A DNA stretch of 47,525 nucleotides from Symbiodinium natans (Eukaryota; Sar; Dinophyceae; Suessiales; Symbiodiniaceae). A program made the position numbers and the translations under genes. The stretch is from contig CAJNDS010002444.1 in NCBI GenBank assembly GCA_905221605.1, forward strand, positions 176,240 to 223,764, written 5' to 3'. The notes beneath the pieces are model-generated. The model saw nothing but the letters and a program-made list of their open reading frames with translations, made no database searches and was not told the DNA's origin. Numbering within the stretch: the stretch's first letter is position 1; each line of letters starts with the position of its first letter. Shown here in pieces: positions 20,601 to 32,600 of this stretch.

Positions 20601-23600
20601 GCCAATCCTCGCAGGACCGTAAACCCGAACCCCCCTAAGCCTCTAAACCTTAAGTTGCGGTTGCGTACACATACACATTCATATTCATATCTGCACATAC
20701 ATACAAATACGCATACCAATATACGAAAGTAGAAGTACCTGTGTTTTTATCTATAGGTGTGTATGTGTTTTAATCTCTAAAGGTATACCTATAGATTTCA
20801 TGTTTCATCTGCACATACATACATCTACAACTGGACGTATATGTATATCAACACATGAAGGGTTTAGTGCTTCGGAGGCCCCCGACACATCCCCGGAGGT
20901 TTCCCTTCTTGCCAGTACTATGGTTTAATAAGTACTTTTAAATACTTTTTTTGGTTCTGGGTTCCCGTGATAAATTATAACAATTATCATAATAGCTACT
21001 TTTACCCGACAAGTATATACATTTTTTCCAGGGTTTACTCCAAAGTAGGCTGGCCTGAGCCCTAGACCCTAAACCCTATAGACCCCAAACCCTAGACCCT
21101 CAACCCCAAACCCTAAACAGGTCAAGTTCCTGGCCGAGACGCTGGATTTCAAGCTCTTCACCCTTGACATCCACGGCGGCATCACGGACGCGCCCGGGCA
21201 GAAGCGAATTTTAGGGTTTAGGGTTTAGGGTTTAGGGTTTAGGGTCTAGGGTTTAGGGCTTAGGGTTTAGGGTTAGGGTTTAGGGTTTAAGGTTTAGGGT
21301 GTAGGGCTTAGCGTGTAAAGTTTAGGGTTCAGGGTTCAGGGTTTAGGGTTTAGGGTTTAGGGTTGTCGGGTACTTAGTTAGTACCGGAGAAGCAGGCCAA
21401 CAAGAAGCGCTCAAGGGAGTGAAGCCTTCCACTCGAATCTGCAACAGTTCAGGAGTCAAGCACCCTTAAAAGCGCTAAGCCTCTACAGGCCCTAAAGGCC
21501 CTAAACCCTAAACCCTAAACCCTAGACCCTAGACCCTGAACCCGAAATGCCACCTCACCACACCCCTCCCCCTCGCGCTGAGTTACGTAGCACTCCGACT
21601 CTTCTTGCCTCGAGCCCTTGAGCCTCAGTAGATTGCTTTTGGGTTTAGGGCTCAGGGTTCAGGGTTTAGGGTTTAGGGTTTAGGGTTTAGGGCTTAGGGT
21701 TTAGGGTTTAGGGTTTAGGGTTTAGGGATAGACCTAAACCCACAGAAGCCTCAACATTGAACCCCCCAAAAAGAGCCGCCGCATCAGACCTTGGCCCCCC
21801 GAGGCGACGATCGGTGAACCCTAAACCCTAAACCCTAAACCCTAAACCCTAAACCCTAAACCCGAAGCCCGAAGCCCGAAACCCGAAACCCGAAACCCGA
21901 AACCCTGAACCCTGAACCCTAAACCCTAAACCCTTAACCCTAAACCCTAAACCCTAAACCCTAAACCCTAAAAGCCGAGGCGACGATCGTTGGCTTCCTG
22001 GAAGATGCCATCAAGAGCCTCCCTCCCAAAGACCCCAACAACCCCAACGACAAGAACCCGGGGGCCGGGGCGCCCAGGAGCTTGCAAAGCTGGCTTGGGG
22101 TTTAGGGTTTAGGGTTGAGGGTTTAGGGTTTAGGGCTTCGGGCGCTTCGGGCGCTTCGGGGGCTTCGGGGGCTTCGGGGGCTTCGGGGGCTTCGGTGGCT
22201 TCGGGGGCTTCGGGGGCTTCGGGGGCTTCGAGGGCTTCGGGGGCTTCGGGGGCTTCGGGGGGCTTTGGGGGCTTTGGGGATTTTAGGCTTTAGGGTTTAG
22301 GGCAGGGTTTAGGTTTCGTGTTTTTGGGCCCAGCCGTGGCGAATCATCTGTTCAGGGGGTGGGTCTTCATGATTGTGTCGTGTATTGTACGATCCTGAAA
22401 AGGGTTTCGGGGTTTACAAGGGGTTTAGGGGGTTTTGTGGTTAGGGTATAGGGGTTGTGGGGGTTAGGGTATGGGGGTTGAGGGGTTTAGGGGTTTTTAG
22501 GGGTTTACGGGCTTAGGAGTTCAGGGTTTAGGCGTTTGCAGGTTGAGGGGATTTATAGGGGTGGAGGGGTTTGAGGGTTTCGGGGTTTAGGGGCGTAAGG
22601 TTGACGGGTTAAGGCATTGAGGGGTTTAGGGTTGAGAGGCTGCAACCCCCGTGATGGAGGGATCCTCCTGGTTTGTGGTTTAGGGTTGTAGGGTTTAGGG
22701 TTCAGGGTCCTCTGCTCATGCAGGTGTCGGCTTCCAGACAGTAGGCGGCTAGAGCCATTCTCCAGGGACCATTCTCCCGGGACGCCCCACCAGAGGGACC
22801 CTGATTGACAACTGAGATTGGGCGGATCAGAAACTAGGGTTTAGGGTGCAGGGTTCAGGGCTTTAAAGCCTTCGCTGCCTTAAAGCCTTAAAGCCTTAAA
22901 GCCTTAAAGCCTTAAAGCCTTACAGCCTTACAGCCTTAAAGCCTTAAAGCCTTAAAGCCTTAAAGCCTTAAAGCCTTAAAGCCTTAAAGCCTTAAAGCCT
23001 TAAAGCCTTAAAGCCTTTTCATCCCTGGAGCCTTTAAGTCAAAACCTCATCCCTAAGATCGACCCCCCCCCACCCCGCAAAGCTGTGTTATGGGTTGCTC
23101 AGACAATTGGCGCTGCAATTCCGCGGGCGCTTCAATGAAAGGATTCCGTGGTTTAGGGTTTAGGGTTTGGGGTTTAGGGTTTGGGGTTTAGGGTTTAGGG
23201 TTTAGGGTTTGGGGTTTATGGTTTGCCTGCTCCCCCTCCCACCCCTCCCTAAATTCCATACGATCCTGTGACAACTCCCGAAAGCACGGGCTTAAGGAGC
23301 CGAGAGCTTGCGGGGTGGGGGGCCGGGGGGGGGGGGGGGCCTCTAGGGTTCAGGGTTTAGGGTTTAGGGTGTGGCCCTAAACCCAAAATACCAAACCCGC
23401 TTAAGGAGCTAAGAGTTAAGAGCTTGCGGTGTGGGGTCGTGGGGGGGGGGGGAGGGGAGGACCCAAAATACCAAGCCGGAAGCACGAAACCAAGCGACAC
23501 CAAGTCACGAAGACAGCAAAAGCCGCGACCCCCTGACATCAAACTCCAAAACTTGGAACATCCTTGTCCTCTAAACCCTAAATCCTAAATCCTAAACCCT

Positions 23601-26600
23601 AAACCCTGAACCCATGGCCCAACAGGTACCTGTAGCCTAAAGGGGATCCCAGCCAGAATCATCCTTAAGCCATCTTCCAACTTTATACATTGTTCTGTCA
23701 ACCCCGAAACCCTAGTTTTAAACCCGCATCCCGAAATCCTAAAGCCTAAGCCCTAAGCCCTAAGCCCTAAACCCTAAACCCTAAACCCTAAACCCTAAAA
23801 AAGGTCCTCGTATTCTTCGATGAGATCAATGCCGCCAACTGCATGGCACTCTTCAAGCCGCTTGTGCTTGACACAGTTTTTTGGGTTTAGGGTTTAGGGT
23901 TCAGGGTTCAGGGTTTAGGGTATGGGGTTTATAAGGTTTAGGATTTAAAGGGTTTAGGGGGTTTGGAGGGTCTAATTATAGGTCTATTTGTTTATAGGTT
24001 TCTAGGTTTAGCGTTTAGGGCTTATAGGGTTTAAAGGGTTTTCATAGGGTTGAGGGTTTAGGGTTTAGAGGGTTTAGAGTGTATAGAGGGTTTACAGGTT
24101 TACAGGTTTATAGGTCTGCAGCTTTGTAGGTTCATCGGTTTATAGGTTTACAGGTTTACTTACAGGCTCGTGGGTTTAGGGAGTGATTCGTTTATTGGTT
24201 TAATGGTTGATTGGTTGATTGGTTGATTGGTTTATAATTTTGTAGGTTTATAGGGTTAGGGTTTCGGGCGTATAGGGTTTAGAGACCTAGCTGGAGTCTC
24301 CTCAAACGAGGTTTTTGCTTTCTACGTGGGGATATACCAGGGGTTGATGTTTACATAAGCAGCTATGGAGGGGTTTCTGTTTCGGGCATGGTTGGGTTGG
24401 TGCGAAGTGCAACACCCACACCACGCACACCGCACACCACCACGCACACCACGCACACCACGCACACCACCGAGCACACCACCGCACTCACCACCGCGCA
24501 CACCACCGCGCACACCACCACACACACCACCACGCACACCACCGCGCACGCCACCGCGCACACCACCGCACACGCGCACACGCGCACACACGCTCCCACA
24601 CACAGGGAGGTCTTCCGGGAGTTCACCGAGTTCGGCGAGTTCACTTTACAGTAGTTTCACCTTAACTGGGAGGCTGTTCAGTCGCACTTGGAATGTGAGC
24701 CCAGTGTTAGAAAAACACCCTAAACCCTACCTAAACCCTAAACCCTAAACCCTAAAGCCTAAACCCTAAACACATCAACCCTAAACACATCAACCCTAAA
24801 CACATAAACCCTAAACTGGCCCTAAACCTTAATCCGAAACCCCAAACCCAAGGGATGCCTCACTTGCGGGCCGCGACAAAGCGCGCACGGGCACATGTGT
24901 TAGGGTTTAGGGTTTAGGGTTTAGGGTTTAGGGTTTAAGGTTTAGGGTTTAGGGTTTAGGGTTTAGGGTAGGGTTTAGGGGCCCAAGTCTTAAACGGACC
25001 CCCGTTCTGCAAAGGACGATCATCATTGACCGAATGTACGGGAACAAGGTGATTCCCGACAATGCCGGCGGCCTCAGCCTCCTTTGTGTCCTGGCGTTTC
25101 GGGTTTAGTGACTTTAGTGTTTAGGGTATATGGTCCCTTTTTGGGTACCCTAAACCCTAAACCGCCTAAGCCCTATATTATCAGGCCCGGAATCGTAGTA
25201 GGAGCCCCAAAAAGGGGGACCCTTGTTTAGGGAACTTCCTATATGGTCAGGGTTGGTGCCGATGTTTCGCAACTGCATTAGGGTTGATGCCGCTGTTGCA
25301 GCATAGGGTTGGCGCCGATATTTCGGAATTGCATTAGGTTTGGGGTCGATATTTCTGAGTTGCCTGAAGGTTGGTGGCCGATGTTTCGGAGGTGCACTAA
25401 GGTTGAAATGTATAGGTAAGAGAGCGTTTAGGGTTGGGGTTTAGGGATTTTGGGATTTAGGGGTTTAGGGGTTTAGGGTTTAGGGTTTATGGGTTTTAGA
25501 GTATGGGGGGTATGGGGTTTGAGGGTTATAAGTTTGTTCGGGCCGTAGCGCGCACCCAACAGCTACAACCTCGTCAAACCTGAGCACTTGAAACGAAAAA
25601 CCTTTAGGCCCAACGCCCGTTCAATCTTGGGCCGCATATACCAAGCCCTAAAGCCTAAATCCTTAGCCCTATTTTTCCCTGGAAGTACCAACACAGGGCC
25701 TTAAGGTCTGTTTAGTTAGGGTTTGGGGCTTAGGGTTTAAGGTTCAGAGGCTTGGGGTTCGGGTTTAGGGTTTAGGGTTTAGGGTTTAGGGTTTAGGGTT
25801 TAGGGTTTAGGGTTTAGGGTTTAGGGTTTAGGGTTTAGGGTTTAGGGTTTAGGATAACTTAGAGGCTTGGGGTCTAGGGTTTAGGGAATGAAGGGTTTGA
25901 GCTGCTCGGTTCTTCGCGCGGGTCCTTAGGATGCGCGGAGAGGGGCTCAAAGGGCTTAGGGTTTGGGGTTTAGGGTTTAGGGTTTAGGGTTTAGGGTTTA
26001 GGGTTTAGGGTTTAGGGTTTAGGGTTTAGCGAATAAAAGTATGCTTAGGAATCCCCCGCTGCCCCCCCCCCCTCCCTCTTGGCTTATTTTTCCTGAACCC
26101 TGAACCCTAAACATGTGCTGTAATAGGGTTTTCGCGTTCAGTTTTTCAGCTTCGGCTGACCCCAAACCCCAAACCCAAAACCCTAAATCCTTCAGCCTTA
26201 ACCCTAAACCCTAAAAGCAAGAACCTTAAACCTTGAACCCTTAGTCCTAAGCCCTAAGCCCTAAGCCCTAAACCCTAAACCCTAAACCCTAAACCTAAAC
26301 CTTAAACCCTAAACCCTAAACCCTAAACCCTAAACCCTGAACCCTAAGCCCTAAGCATTAGCATCCTGGAAGCTCCAACCTCTGATTGCCGAGGTTCGTA
26401 TCATCTCCTGCTGCAACCCATACCGGAAGCGACGAAACAAGGTTGGGCTACAGAAGCCCCTAAGAGTTTAGGGTTTAGGGTTTAGGGTTTAGGGTTTAGG
26501 GTTTAGGGTCTCGGGTTTAGGGTTTAGGGTTTAGGACCATGTAACTACCCCCAAGACTTAGGCCCGAAACCCTACAAAACCCTATGAACCCTATAAAACC

Positions 26601-29600
26601 TAAACCCTAAACCCTAATAAACCTCACACACCCTGAAAATGAAGGAAGCAAAACCCTGTAGGCCCAAAGGCAATCTCCTACAGACTTCTGTCCCTAAACC
26701 CTAGACCCTAGACCCTAAAGCCTAAACCCTATATAAACCCTAAACCCTAATTAAACCCTAAACCCTAAACCCTAAACCCTAAACCCTAAGCCCTAAACCC
26801 TAAACCCTAAACCCTAAACCCTAAACCCTAAACCCTAAACCCTAAACCCTAAACCCTGAGTGGATTCGTGAGGCCATGATGAACCCCACCAAGGTGGGTA
26901 AACTCACGATCCCTGACGTGGAGAGCGATCTCGCAGCGGGTTCGAAAACATCGTGGGGAAGACCGCGAAGGCCACGAGAGCGGTTCTCGTCACAGTTGGC
27001 CGGGAACATGTACTTGGACGTGGTTTGGCCATATTTGGCCTTCTGCCCAAACCAAACCCGAACACACCCTAAACCCTAAACCCTAAACCCTAAACCCTAA
27101 ACCCTAAACCCTAAACCCTAAACCCTAAACCTTAAACCCTAAACCCTAAACCTTAAACCCTAAACCCTAAACCCTAAACCCTAAACCCTAAACCCTAAAC
27201 CCCTGTAGATTGTTCCGAAGAGTGTGCGGCCAGCTAGCTAACCTAAGAACAATCCGAGGGTTCCGGACTGTGGCTTGAGGCCATGAGTCGCAAATCCCTA
27301 AACCCTAAACCCTAAACCATAAACTCTAAACCCTATTACCCTAAACCCCTAAACCCTAAACCCTAAACCCTAAACCCTAAACCCTAAACTCTAAAAAAAA
27401 CCTAAACGCTAAGCCCCGGGTTGTTAAGCCCTACACCCTGAAAGTTTAGGCTGCTGGCTTAGGCCCGAGGCCCCTAGCCAGGGCACGCTTGACTCTCAAG
27501 CCTTAAGACGAAGCCCTGATCAACCCTCCGTTGTTTTAGGGGTTTAGGGGTTTAGGGTTTAGGGTTTAGGGTAACCCTAAGCCCGAAGCCCTAAACCCTC
27601 CTAGTAAAACTCTAAACCCTCCTTTTTTTCCTGGGCTACTCTTGGGGATCTGATGTTGTTGTGAAGGAGAGGCTCGGTTTGGGGGGCTTAGGGTTTGGGG
27701 TTTCAGGGTTCAGGGCCTAGTGGGGTTTGAGGTTTCAACGCTCAGAATTAGGGTTCAGGGTTTAGGGTTTAGGGTTTAGGGTTTAGGGTTTAGGGTTTAG
27801 GGTTTAGGGTTTAGGGTTTAGGGTTTAGGGTTTAGGGTTTAGGGTTTAGGGTTTAGGGTTTAGGGTCAACCCTTCAAACCCCCCCCAAGCCTTCCAGGAG
27901 TTGGAGGACGTGGCTCTGGTTTACAGTGGTGGCGGAGCAGGCCGCACCAAGGGCTTTCAGGGTTTAGGGTTTGTAGGGTTTAGGGTTTGTAGGGTTTAGG
28001 GTTTAGGGTTTAGGGTTTAGGGTTTAGGGTTGAGGGTTTAGGGTTTAGGGTTTAGGGTTTAGGGTTTAGGGTTTAGGGTCTATGGTAGGATTTAGGGTTT
28101 ATGGGATTTGGGGGTATAGGGCTTGGGGTGTAGAGCTCCCACGACACCGGTTCTAATTCTGAACCCTAAACCTTAAACCTTCAACCCTAAACCCTAAACC
28201 CTACAAACCCTAACAAAGACCCAAGAAGGCCACGTACTGAGGATACAGAGGTCAACCCCAAGCCCGATTTCAAGGGGCATCTTCTAAACGCTAAACCCTA
28301 AACCCTGGACCTTGGAACCTAAACCCTAAGCCCTAAACCCTAAACCCGAAACCTATACCCTAAACCCTAAACCCTAAACCTTAACCCACGGAGTCTTCTC
28401 CCCAGGCTTTGGAAGGATAGGTGTTAGGGCTTGGGTTCAGGAATCAAGTGCACTCAGCGTAATCACCAAGAGACCAATATTGTCAAGAGCCCGTCCCCTC
28501 GCATGCTTGGACCGTCTGAAGGGCTGACCTCAAGCACTGCTGAACCCTTTCAAACCTAAACCCCAAGCCCCACAAACACGAACAGCCCTATCCACCTCGA
28601 AGCCCGATAGGCCCTGCAGCCTAAACAGCCCTGCAAGCCCTGTAAACCCGAAAGCCCTAGAAACCCTCAAACCTCAAACCCTACAAACCATAAACCCGAA
28701 CCCCAAACCCCCCAAACCCCCCCAAACCCCAAACCCTAAACCCTAAACCCTAAACCCCAAACCCCAAACCCTAAACCCTAAACCCTAAAGCCTAAACCCT
28801 AAGCAAGTGGGCCTCTCGTCCTCTCCGTTCCTTCAGCTTCCAGGCGGCGACGCTGCCACCGGCATCTCGGATCCCATGAAGGCTGGGCCCTGTTAGGGTT
28901 TAGGGTTTAGGGTTTAGGGTTTAGGGTTCGTCGACCTGGAGCTCCAAGTCACCTACTATTTGGGGCTTTATACCCTCCAATTTAGGGGGGTTAGAAGCTA
29001 CAGAAACCCCCCAACGGTTGGCCCCGTAAGGTATATAAAGGGAATCCCAGCTCTAATCATTCTTAAGCCATGTTACTACTTCTTTTGTTGATTTGTAACC
29101 GTAAGCCCTAAGCCCTAAGCCCTAAGCCCTAAGCCCTAAACCCTAAATCCTAAAGCAAGGAATCCTGATGTCAAGTGGGGGCAAGTCCAAGCCCACTACT
29201 CCAGGGCAAGCTTGCAGGGCAACCGGGCCAGTTTGGGGTGTAGGGTTTAGGGTTTAGGGTTTAGGGTTTAGGGTTTAGGGTTTAGGGTTTAGGGTTTAGG
29301 GTTTACCTCTCCCGTCACTTGGGAAGCCGCCACTTCCGGCGCCGCTGAAATCCGGTTTAGGGTTTAGGGTTTAGGGTTTAGGGTTTAGGGTTTAGGGTTT
29401 AGGGTTTAGGGTTTAGGGTTTAGGGTTTAGGGTTTAGGGTTTAGGGTTTACGCTTTACGGTTTAAAGGGTAAAGGGTTTAGGGTTTACGGCCTCTCGTGG
29501 TGGAGGGCGGCAGATGGTGTGGGAGGTCCCGAGTCCCAAAGGTTTTTTTGTTTTTCTTTTTCAAGGGTCTTCGGGTCGTAGCGCTCTCCACGATGCGTTT

Positions 29601-32600
29601 AGGCTTTAGGGCTTAGGGCTTAGGGTTTTAGGGTTTAGGGTTCAGGGTTTGCTTGCTAGGAGCTCGTCTACCGCGTGCACCCTCTGCCAGAGAGTTTGAT
29701 CGATGTCGTGGCTCGGCGCAGCACTTTTCTCGCCTGGGTTTAGGGTTGAGGTCTTTGGGGTTCAGGGTTTAGGGTTCAGGGTTCAGGGTTCATGTTTTTG
29801 GGTTTAGGGTTCAGGGTTTAGGGTTTAGGGTTAGGGTTTAGGGTTTAGGGTTTAGGGTTTAGGGTTTAGGGTTTAGGGTTTAGGGTTTAGGGTTTAGGGT
29901 TTAGGGTTTAGGGTTTAGGGTTTAGGGTTTAGGGTTTAGGGTTTAGGGTTTAGGGTTTAGGGGTTTAGAGTTTGGGGGGTGGTTTCAGGGGCGCCTGGGG
30001 CTTCAGGGCTGAAGGCTTGGGAGTGCTCAACACCCTAAACCGCCTCTACACTACCCAAACCTAACCTAAACCCTAAACCCTAACCCCCAAACCCCAAACC
30101 CCAAACCCCAAACCCCAAACCCCAAACCCCAAACCCCAAACCCCAAACCCCAAACCCCAAACTCCAAACCCCAAACCCCAAACCCCAAACCCCAAACCCC
30201 AAACCCTAAACCCTAAACCCTAAACCCTCAACTCCCCAAAACCTCTAAAGCCCTTGAAAGGGGGTTTCCGAAATTAGGGTATCTAATTTTGGGTCCTTAT
30301 CATCGGGGAACCTACGAATACTCTATTTTAGGGTTGACCGTGGAAGAGGCGGGGGCTGTCGACCCTTGAGCTGACTGTGGTCCACAGTTTCCTCCGGGCC
30401 CGGCTGAACCCCCCCCCCCCCCCCAAGCAAGGGGTCGGTCGCTTGCCCTTAACCCCCCGACCCCCGAAAAAAGGGCCGTCATCGAGAGGTTCCGGTACCA
30501 CCTCAAGGCGGATCAGAGGTGGAGCCATGGACCCACCTAAGGTGGAGGTCCATCCACAACCCCCGGTGGGCCTCAGTGCTATCCTACAGAGTGGCCGGCC
30601 TTCCAAGTACATGGGCGGAGGGGGGGGGGTTTAGGGTTTAGGGTTTAGGGTTTAGGGTTTAGGGTTTAGGGTTTAGGGTTCAGGGTTTTGGGTTTTGGGT
30701 TTTGGGTTTTGGGGGGTGGGGGGGGGGGGGGGGATTGGGTGGGGGTTCTATTAGGGAGAAGGGATTAGGATGTAGATTGTAGATGTGCGCATCGTCACGA
30801 ATCCCAAAACCCTAAGCCCTAACCCTGTGGAGTTACAATTCGGAGCCTAGGCGCTAAGAGAACCTTCCAACCCGGAGCCAAGAAGGTTCAGGGTTGTCGG
30901 GTTTATGGTTTAGGGTTTAGGGTTGTAGGGTTGTAGGGTTGTAGGGTTGTAGGGTTGTAGGGATTAAACCTAGCTAATCCCAAGTGCGAAACGCGTATGG
31001 AGTTGGGTTCCGGGTTTAGTGTGCTATGGGTTGAGGGCGTTTGGGGCCAGAGGGTATATGGCCTTCAACATTCTAGGTCATTGGGGCTACAGGTGAAGCT
31101 TAAGCCCTAAACAACCTTAAACCCTAACCCTAAACCCTAAACCCTAAACCCTAAACCCTAAACTTGTAAACCCTAAACCCGAAACCCTAAACCCTAGACC
31201 CTAAACCCTAGACCCTAAACCCTAAGCCCTAAGCCCTAAGCCCTAAGCCCTTAAGCCCTTAAGCCCTAAACCCCTAAACCCCTAAACCCCTAAACCCCTA
31301 AACCCCTAAACCCCTAGACCCTTAAACCCCTAAACCCCTAAACCCCTAAACCCCTAAACCCCTAAACCCCTAAACCCCTAAACCCCTAAACCCCTAAACC
31401 CCTAAACCCCTAAACCCCTAAACCCCTAAACCGCTAGGGGTTTTACCACCTTCGAAAATGTCCAGGGCATGGAAGTGGAGCGCTTTTCAAGAGAATAGCT
31501 CATACCACGAGGGGGGTGCTTCCATGCTGGTCGCAGTTTTGAACCATAGGAATAGTGGCCACAGGCCAAGCCACATATTGAACATAGTAGCTGGTACAAG
31601 GATCGATGGCACGGAAAGAAGGGCTGCGGACATGAAGGAGCTGAAGCATTCACAGGTGCTACCAGACGCCGTCTGGAGAGCGGTGGTGGTGGCGCGATTC
31701 AGGGCATTGGTGCATGGAGCAGGACCGATTGCAGCGCAAAGGGTGTTGGTGCTTAGGATTTTAGGGGTTTAGGCTTGGGGTTTAGGGGGGTTTGGGGCTC
31801 TAAACCCTAAACCCGCAACCCTTACACCTACCCCTCTCCCCTAAGAACTTCGCAATAAGCCTCGCTCCTCAAGGTTCTAGGCCTTAAGCCCTAAACCCTG
31901 AATCCTTAGAGACAGTTAGGAATCCCAAACGCCATTTCTAAGCCCTAACCCGAAACTCTAAACCCTGAACCCTGACCCCTGAACTCCAAAAAGGCCTAAA
32001 CCCTAAAATGCCCTATACCCCAAACCCTAAAACGCCCTACACCCTATACCCCAAAAAGCCCTAAACCCGAAAAAACCCTAAGCCCCAAACCAGCCCTAAA
32101 CCCTAAACCCCAAAAGCCCCAAAGCCCGAAGCTCTAAACCCTAAAAAGCCCTAAGCCCTAAACCCGAAAAAAGCCCTAAGCCGTAAACCTTAAGATGCCC
32201 TAAAGCCTGAAAAGCCCTAAACCCCAAGCCCCAAGCCCCAAGCCCCAAGCCCCAAGCCCCAAGCCCCAAGCCCTAAGCCCGAAGCCCTAACAAGCCCTAA
32301 ACCCTAAAAAGCCCCAAGCGCTAAGCCCTAAACTCTAAGACGCCCAAAACCCAAAACCCTAAACAGCCCTAAACCCTAAACCCTAAAAAGCCCTAAGCTT
32401 AAACCCTAAGCCCTAAAACGGCCCAAAACCCCAAACCCCAAAAAGCCCCAAGCCCCAGACCCTAAATCGCTCTAAGCCCTAAACCCTAAAAAGCCCTAAA
32501 CCCTAAGCCCTAACAAGCCCTAAACCCTAAGCCCTAAACCCTAAACCCGAGACCCTAAAAAGACCTAAGCCCCAAGCCCTCAAAGGCCCTAAACCCCACA

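Noticed and set aside
23857-23876. Longer Walker B exon including PLVLDT
   Set aside because: The extension would need a non-AG-compatible donor or break the LFKxIIIDR spacing; the GC donor at 23857 restores family spacing exactly.
24302-24748. Frames rich in Thr-His-Thr or Val-Cys-Gly
   Set aside because: Translations of the CACACCACCGCG minisatellite inside the intron between exons 6 and 7.
30312-30634. Open frames on both strands around the polyC tract
   Set aside because: Low-complexity Pro/Gly strings crossing a homopolymer run. A local inverted repeat (ATGGACCCACC / GGTGGAGGTCCAT) suggests a noncoding element.
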